9,151 bases of DNA from an uncultured Chlorobiaceae bacterium (GTDB lineage Bacteria; Bacteroidota; Chlorobiia; Chlorobiales; Chlorobiaceae), in the NCBI GenBank assembly GCA_903904495.1, contig CAIVCU010000320.1:1-9151 (forward strand), written 5' to 3'. Position 1 is the first letter of the stretch, and each line of letters opens with the position of its first letter. Of the stretch, positions 6,013 to 9,151 are shown piece after piece. The position numbers and the translations under genes are program-made. The notes under the pieces are model-generated. The model did not search any database. It saw only the letters and a program-made list of their open reading frames with translations, and had not been told where the DNA came from.

Positions 6013-6525
6013 CTACTCCTCTGGAGCTTCCTCATCTTGTGACTGCTCGGTAAACTTTTTTGTGACCAGCCGTCCCGCAATCATATTGTCCTGTAAAAAA
6101 TCCAGGAAGACAGAGAACCGATCTTTTGCGATGATATTTGCATTCTTTTTAAGCTCCTCCGGAATTTGTGGTGTATGAGCAAACCAATACTGCATAAAGG
6201 TAAAAAATGCTTCCGCCTGTAGATTGGCGACGTCAGCTATTTCATCGATTCGTTTATACAGATAGTAGTTACGCCGATCATGAGGGGCCTCTAAATTATT
6301 TTCAAAAAACTCCGCCAAAGCAGCCTCAACCACGGCTGTTTTGGACATACGTTGCATTGCTGAAAATGCCGTCAATGCATCCATTGAAGAGCTGAAAATA
6401 CGGATATTCAGCACGGCGTCTCTTTTCCGATACGGCCTGCTAGGCTTCTGCTTTTTCAGTTCAGAAACATCCAGCTCCACAGCCTTTTTTTCGCTTACAT
6501 CCTGCCTCTTTTTGTATCGCACCAT
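6013..6525 (-). CDS. Ribbon-helix-helix (CopG/Arc-like) DNA-binding protein, 170 aa
   Basis: A lysine-rich N-terminal arm (about 1-36) is followed by a ribbon-helix-helix pattern: strand VLNIRIFSS (38-46), helix SMDALTAFSAMQRM (47-60), turn, then helix SKTAVVEAALAEFFEN (61-76). The rest is helical (YYLYKRIDEIADVANLQAEA, then EAFFTFMQYWF), includes KDRFSVFLDFLQDN (about 134-147), and ends in an acidic tail DEEAPEE. RHH proteins bind DNA as dimers and serve as operon repressors, antitoxins, partition proteins or relaxosome accessory proteins. The extra C-terminal domain suggests more than simple repression. It lies upstream of abiEii on the same strand. The ATG at 6523-6525 lacks a clear Shine-Dalgarno. 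Which of these roles applies is unknown. Confidence 0.68.
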   Translation of the reverse strand: MVRYKKRQDVSEKKAVELDVSELKKQKPSRPYRKRDAVLNIRIFSSSMDALTAFSAMQRMSKTAVVEAALAEFFENNLEAPHDRRNYYLYKRIDEIADVANLQAEAFFTFMQYWFAHTPQIPEELKKNANIIAKDRFSVFLDFLQDNMIAGRLVTKKFTEQSQDEEAPEE

Positions 6526-6574
6526 ATATGATAAAATTACATCACTATTTATAGACCAAGTACTAATAACTGTT

Positions 6575-6604
6575 TATAAAACAAAAGATTAAGACTATAA
6601 AACA
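6575..6604. repeat. Direct repeat TATAAAACA upstream of the RHH gene
   Basis: TATAAAACA occurs at 6575-6583 and 6596-6604, 21 bp apart (two helical turns), 50-80 bases upstream of the RHH start. It could be an RHH operator, though the DNA is A+T rich and chance is possible. Confidence 0.25.
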
Positions 6605-6628
6605 TTGAATGTGTTAACAAAAAATAAA

Positions 6629-6677
6629 TTGGCTACACAGCCAAACACTTTAATATAAGGCCATTCTAAGGAATGGC
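6629..6677 (-). terminator. Two hairpins, the first terminator-like on the minus strand
   Basis: TTGGCT and AGCCAA (6629-6644) pair around a 4-base loop, and on the minus strand are followed by a T-rich run (complement of 6615-6628). This could stop transcription from the origin side before the RHH gene. A second stem, GCCATTC/GAATGGC around TAAG (6660-6677), lies beside it without a T-run. Confidence 0.35.
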
Positions 6678-6678
6678 T

Positions 6679-7160
6679 ATATATACTTTATCTTGCGCTT
6701 TCCTCCCCTCTTCTTCTCTGTGTATTTTTCCTGATTGCAGCCATGACACGTTTTCATTTTTTTGCGAACTGAAACTTCATAAATCACCTTGTCGATGGCT
6801 TCTCGCTCCCATCAATTTTGATGCGGTTTGCCTCTATAAAAAGGTGGTCATAAATGGCTCTGGTGCGGTGATCCCCTAAAAAACACAGCGGTGTCTGTAT
6901 TGGTGGTATTTTTGCGGCTACGCCTTGTTATGCGCCTATAATTTTGAATTATACCTCTTTTCCTAAACCACTTTTTTTCTGCTGTTTCTGTTATCGATTT
7001 TTTGCTTTCTATCTGTCAAACTATGTTATTGCTTTTTTTTGATTGATCGGTTGGGGTTGAAACCAGGTTTTTGTTCAATGCTTCACCTGCTGCTTTTTGA
7101 ATTTTGTTTGTGTGGGGTTCCTTTTGGAAAATGTTTGGCTAGGTGTTGAGTGATCAAATA
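6679..7160. other. T-rich gene-free block on the origin's RHH side
   Basis: I see no gene here. The plus strand is strongly T-skewed: 6961-7020 has 31 T against 10 A, and 7021-7080 has 29 T against 10 A, with several runs of seven or eight T. One small inverted repeat, TATAATT/AATTATA around TTG, lies at 6937-6953. Easily melted, strand-skewed DNA beside iterons fits a duplex-opening or primer-loading region of a plasmid origin, as inference. Confidence 0.45.
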
Positions 7161-7282
7161 GGGGATTGTGAGACAAAGTGTTCTTGAATTTGCTCAGTCA
7201 TTCAGGTGCATTTTATGGTTTGATGAATGGTAAAATTTCACTGTAACGGGTCCAATAATTTTTCAGCTCTGAATGTGTTCGG

Positions 7283-7291
7283 TTATCCACA
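7283..7291 (+). promoter_or_regulatory. DnaA box, perfect consensus
   Basis: TTATCCACA matches the DnaA consensus exactly, about 60 bases before iteron copy 2. One-mismatch boxes lie on the minus strand at 7418-7426 (TTATCCACG, overlapping the end of iteron 4) and 7448-7456 (TTATCAACA). Confidence 0.7.
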
Positions 7292-7305
7292 AAAAAAGCG
7301 CATTC

Positions 7306-7342
7306 AACTATAGGTTTAACTATAGGTAAAAAGAACTATAGG
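7306..7342 (+). repeat. Triple direct repeat AACTATAGG
   Basis: Exact copies lie at 7306-7314, 7318-7326 and 7334-7342, between the DnaA box and iteron 2, and the last copy runs into iteron 2. They differ in sequence from the iterons, so they may bind another factor or help in strand opening. Confidence 0.65.
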
Positions 7343-7473
7343 ATTGTGAGACAAAGTGATCGTGGTTTTGACCTTGTTTTTGGGACAAAGTGATCGTGAA
7401 TTTTGGGACAAAGTGATCGTGGATAACTCACTGTATTCACAAAGTTTTGTTGATAACTTGAGTGGGTACTGGG

Positions 7474-8403
7474 TTAAGAAATCAGGTGATGCTTGCTTTT
7501 GATTGGAGGGGTACTGTGAAGCAAAGTCATGCCTCTTCCATCGAGTTGAAAGCGAGCGTCATGATACTGAGAATGTACCATCTCTAATGTTTTTCGGAAG
7601 ACTTTTTTGAAGTCATTCATGTGAGAATAGTGGTATCCAAACTGATCTTTTAGTGCAACCCATGTTATGAATTGTGGTTTGTCTTTTTGAACTCGGTGCA
7701 GCCGTTGTGCCAGCCATGTGTAAATGTCAAGACACAGGGCTGAGTGGGAAAGTGCTGCTACAGCTCTCTCGTCAAGAGGGACGGCATGTTTGATCAGGCT
7801 GTTAAAGTAGTCTTCACTCAACTGAATTGTAGACGGCCATAACACCCGTTGTCGTTCGTTTTTATTAAACCAAAGATCAAACGCTTTAACGATTTGAGTG
7901 TTCACTTGTACAGCATGATTATCCTCTACAAATCCAAGTCGAATTGTTGCTACAGAAAGTCGGGAAAGTTGATCTTTAATCGCGTTAATGTCTCGTCCGT
8001 GGGCGGCTAAACCTAAGCGTTTGACAAAGGAAGTCAGCGACGATTCAACCTCAATGACGGAAGATCCCGTTTTCAGTGCTTGGCTGTTAAGGTGACTAAG
8101 AATCAATCGAGGTTTTGGACCAAAAGGGAGTCCAACATCGACAAATTCTTGTGTTATAGGATTAATGATTTCGCCGGCATTGATCAGCAGTGCAGCATTC
8201 CCTTGCTTGCGCTCCCAACGCCTCAATTCATCACCTGGATTTCTGTATGGCAGACCGGTCTGACAAAAAACAGTATGCTGATAGGTGATTCCTTCCTGTT
8301 CGTTCATCGCGATATCGTGACTGGAGTTTACTAGTCTTTTTTTTATCGCGGATAAATCTTCCGATGGAAAAAGATGTGCAGTGTTACTTGGCTGTTTTTT
8401 CAT
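7474..8403 (-). CDS. repA: RepA plasmid replication initiator
   Basis: The protein (309 aa from the ATG at 8401-8403; 311 aa from a GTG at 8407-8409) belongs to the plasmid-encoded RepA family. Conserved stretches, numbered from the GTG, are YQHTVFCQTGLPYRNPGDE (43-61), RRWERKQGNAALLINAGEI (63-81) and VGLPFGPKPRLILSHLNSQA (92-111). They continue with IEVESSLTSFVKRLGL (119-134), GRDINAIKDQLSRLSVATIR (138-157) and LSHSALCLDIYTWLAQRL (220-237). The C-terminal half has the character of a winged-helix DNA-binding domain. Such initiators bind iterons and recruit DnaA and helicase. I prefer the ATG because GAG lies five bases upstream of it, a weak Shine-Dalgarno. Iterons lie just past the 3' end. 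repA diverges from parA across a short shared promoter region, so the two are probably co-regulated. The gene is full length and intact. Confidence 0.93.
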   Translation of the reverse strand: MKKQPSNTAHLFPSEDLSAIKKRLVNSSHDIAMNEQEGITYQHTVFCQTGLPYRNPGDELRRWERKQGNAALLINAGEIINPITQEFVDVGLPFGPKPRLILSHLNSQALKTGSSVIEVESSLTSFVKRLGLAAHGRDINAIKDQLSRLSVATIRLGFVEDNHAVQVNTQIVKAFDLWFNKNERQRVLWPSTIQLSEDYFNSLIKHAVPLDERAVAALSHSALCLDIYTWLAQRLHRVQKDKPQFITWVALKDQFGYHYSHMNDFKKVFRKTLEMVHSQYHDARFQLDGRGMTLLHSTPPIKSKHHLIS

Positions 8404-8479
8404 AATCACTCAACTTATTTTTCCGACTAAAAGCCAATGTAATCCAAAAAAGAACTCTTGCGCAAAGGATGCAAGCCCT

Positions 8480-8510
8480 ATTATTAATTTTGATATTGTA
8501 TTGGTGTCAA
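8480..8510 (-). promoter_or_regulatory. repA promoter candidate
   Basis: On the minus strand a perfect -35, TTGACA (complement of 8505-8510), precedes AATAAT (complement of 8480-8485) with a long 19-base spacer. The leader to the repA ATG would be about 70 bases and includes CTTGC/GCAAG (8457-8475), a possible small hairpin. Confidence 0.42.
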
Positions 8511-8513
8511 AAT
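8487..8513. promoter_or_regulatory. Inverted repeat over the divergent repA/parA promoters
   Basis: ATTTTGA (8487-8493) and TCAAAAT (8507-8513) are separated by 13 bases. The repeat covers the repA -35 and the parA -35, so one bound dimer could shut both promoters. RepA or ParA is the likely binder, as inference. Confidence 0.4.
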
Positions 8514-8524
8514 AGTTTTATTAT
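8496..8524 (+). promoter_or_regulatory. parA promoter candidate
   Basis: TTGTAT (8496-8501), a 17-base spacer and TATTAT (8519-8524, five of six consensus bases) would start transcription near 8531, about 28 bases ahead of the parA ATG. The -10 covers an upstream in-frame ATG at 8523, which argues for the later start. Confidence 0.42.
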
Positions 8525-8558
8525 GATGCTTAACCAATATTTAACTGAAATCAGAATA

Positions 8559-9151
8559 ATGATTATTCTTATAGGTAGTCAAAAAGGCGGATGTGGCAAA
8601 TCAACCATAGCTGTAAACGTTGCCTGCTCATTGGCACTGGATGCCAATGCTGACGTATTGCTGGTTGATGCTGATCCTCAGGGCTCTGTGTCTCGATGGG
8701 TCCAAGATCGCCAGAGCCACCCCGAACTGAAAAATATTCCTTGTGTGCAGATTTCCGGTGATATTCGAATCACCCTCCGAGACTTAGCGGAACGCTATCA
8801 ATATCTTGTTGTCGATGTAGCTGGCAGGGATTCTGTAGAATTACGCTCTGGACTTTCCGTAGCTGATCTCCTGCTGAGTCCCCTCCGACCATCACAGTAC
8901 GACCTGGATACGGTTCCGCACCTTTCCGAAGTTTACTCTATGGCCAAGGACTTTAATCAAAATCTGAAAGGCTATCTCGTTCTGAATTTGTGCCCGACAA
9001 ATCCGGTTATTAAAGAGGCGGAAGAAGCAAGGGAGTATCTCAAGGATTTTTCTGAATTCGCATTGGCTGAAACATTGATTTTTGATCGAAAGGCTTATCG
9101 AGATTCTATTGCTGAAGGACAAACCGCTTTGGAATGGAAAGATGAAAAAGC
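8559..9151 (+). CDS. parA: ParA-family plasmid partition ATPase (3' end outside window)
   Basis: The frame is open from the ATG at 8559 to the right edge, giving 197 residues, and probably lacks only a short C-terminal piece given the usual 200-220 aa of small ParA proteins. It has the deviant Walker A motif KGGCGKST (9-16) with signature lysine K9, Walker A' VLLVDADPQGS (33-43), and Walker B YLVVDVAGRDS (82-92). The switch-like LLLSPLRPSQYDLDTV follows. There is no N-terminal HTH, so it is of the short ParF/Soj-like class. ParA dimers use ATP to bind the nucleoid and move plasmid copies with a ParB- or ParG-type partner bound to a centromere. That partner should lie to the right. In-frame ATGs at 8523 and 8526 are possible starts, but 8559 gives the standard N-terminus with beta-strand 1 directly before the P-loop. 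Confidence 0.92.
   Translation, partial: MIILIGSQKGGCGKSTIAVNVACSLALDANADVLLVDADPQGSVSRWVQDRQSHPELKNIPCVQISGDIRITLRDLAERYQYLVVDVAGRDSVELRSGLSVADLLLSPLRPSQYDLDTVPHLSEVYSMAKDFNQNLKGYLVLNLCPTNPVIKEAEEAREYLKDFSEFALAETLIFDRKAYRDSIAEGQTALEWKDEK

Larger units (their letters stand above)
7163..7421 (+). repeat. Iterons: four copies of a GACAAAGTGATCGTG-type repeat
   Basis: The GACAAAGTG cores begin at 7172, 7350, 7384 and 7407. Copies 3 and 4 are identical over GGGACAAAGTGATCGTG plus four preceding Ts, with a 23-bp period. Copies 1 and 2 share the 18-mer GGATTGTGAGACAAAGTG at 7163-7180 and 7341-7358. Copy 1 diverges after the core (TTCTTG instead of ATCGTG). Copies 2-4 form the likely functional cluster. 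Confidence 0.85.
7163..7456. other. oriV: Probable vegetative replication origin (oriV)
   Basis: This stretch combines four iteron copies sharing GACAAAGTG, a perfect DnaA box and two near-matches, and three AACTATAGG repeats, ending 18 bp from the repA stop. Iterons are bound by Rep initiators and DnaA boxes recruit host DnaA, so an iteron origin served by RepA is the natural reading. It sits downstream of repA rather than upstream. Confidence 0.8.

Noticed and set aside
5877..6080. Minus-strand 67-aa frame spanning the RHH-abiEii gap
   Set aside because: It overlaps the RHH gene's 3' end in another frame, has no ribosome binding site and is low in complexity.
6673..6879. Plus-strand 68-aa open frame in the origin region
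   Set aside because: AAGG abuts the ATG with no spacer, the composition reflects the T-rich DNA, and there is no family resemblance.
6915..6940. attC-like motif (CGCCTTGTTATGCGCC)
   Set aside because: An integron attC site needs a matching GCATAAC-type partner upstream within about 150 bases, and none is present.
8523..8561. Upstream in-frame ATGs at 8523 and 8526 as the parA start
   Set aside because: They overlap the best -10 element and would add about 12 residues not usual ahead of the ParA P-loop strand.

Overview
This 9.15 kb window looks like part of a plasmid backbone from a Gram-negative bacterium. The basis is a RepA-type initiator (repA), an origin with iterons and DnaA boxes beside it, a ParA partition ATPase diverging from repA, and a KfrA-like coiled-coil DNA-binding protein. 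The RepA, ParA and KfrA families are typical of proteobacterial plasmids and also occur in groups such as the green sulfur bacteria. The host cannot be fixed from the sequence alone, so any species name would be a guess. No rRNA, tRNA, CRISPR array or insertion sequence is visible.

Layout, left to right. (1) 1-1269, plus strand: the C-terminal 422 residues of an SF2 helicase of restriction/defence type, cut by the left edge. (2) 1270-1577: a gene-free stretch with several hairpins. (3) 1578-2516, minus strand: a two-gene unit of unknown function (78 aa, then 228 aa) that is A+T richer than its neighbours and has its own promoter. (4) 2689-3442, minus strand: kfrA with a terminator-like hairpin behind it. 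(5) 3443-4081: an operator-like intergenic region with an A+T-rich repeat set, a 24-bp perfect palindrome with a partial second copy, a 30-bp perfect palindrome, and two 28-bp inverted repeats that share one core. (6) 4079-6525: an AbiEi-like antitoxin/repressor gene (plus) that converges with, and overlaps by 19 bp, an AbiEii-family nucleotidyltransferase toxin gene (minus). A ribbon-helix-helix protein gene lies upstream of the toxin on the same strand. (7) 6526-7473: about 950 bp without genes, holding hairpins, a T-rich block and the probable replication origin. (8) 7474-8403, minus strand: repA. (9) 8404-8558: overlapping divergent promoters. (10) 8559-9151, plus strand: parA, cut by the right edge.

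How the parts fit. RepA most likely binds the iterons just beyond its own 3' end and works with host DnaA to start replication. ParA, with a partner beyond the right edge, should segregate copies. KfrA probably adds stability or regulation. The AbiE pair should act as an addiction or abortive-infection module.

The most unusual feature is the AbiE region. The antitoxin-like and toxin-like genes face each other tail to tail instead of forming the usual co-directional operon. The antitoxin-like gene is preceded by two matched inverted repeats, and the second contains its start codon. The helicase end and the 78/228-aa unit look like accessory cargo next to the backbone.
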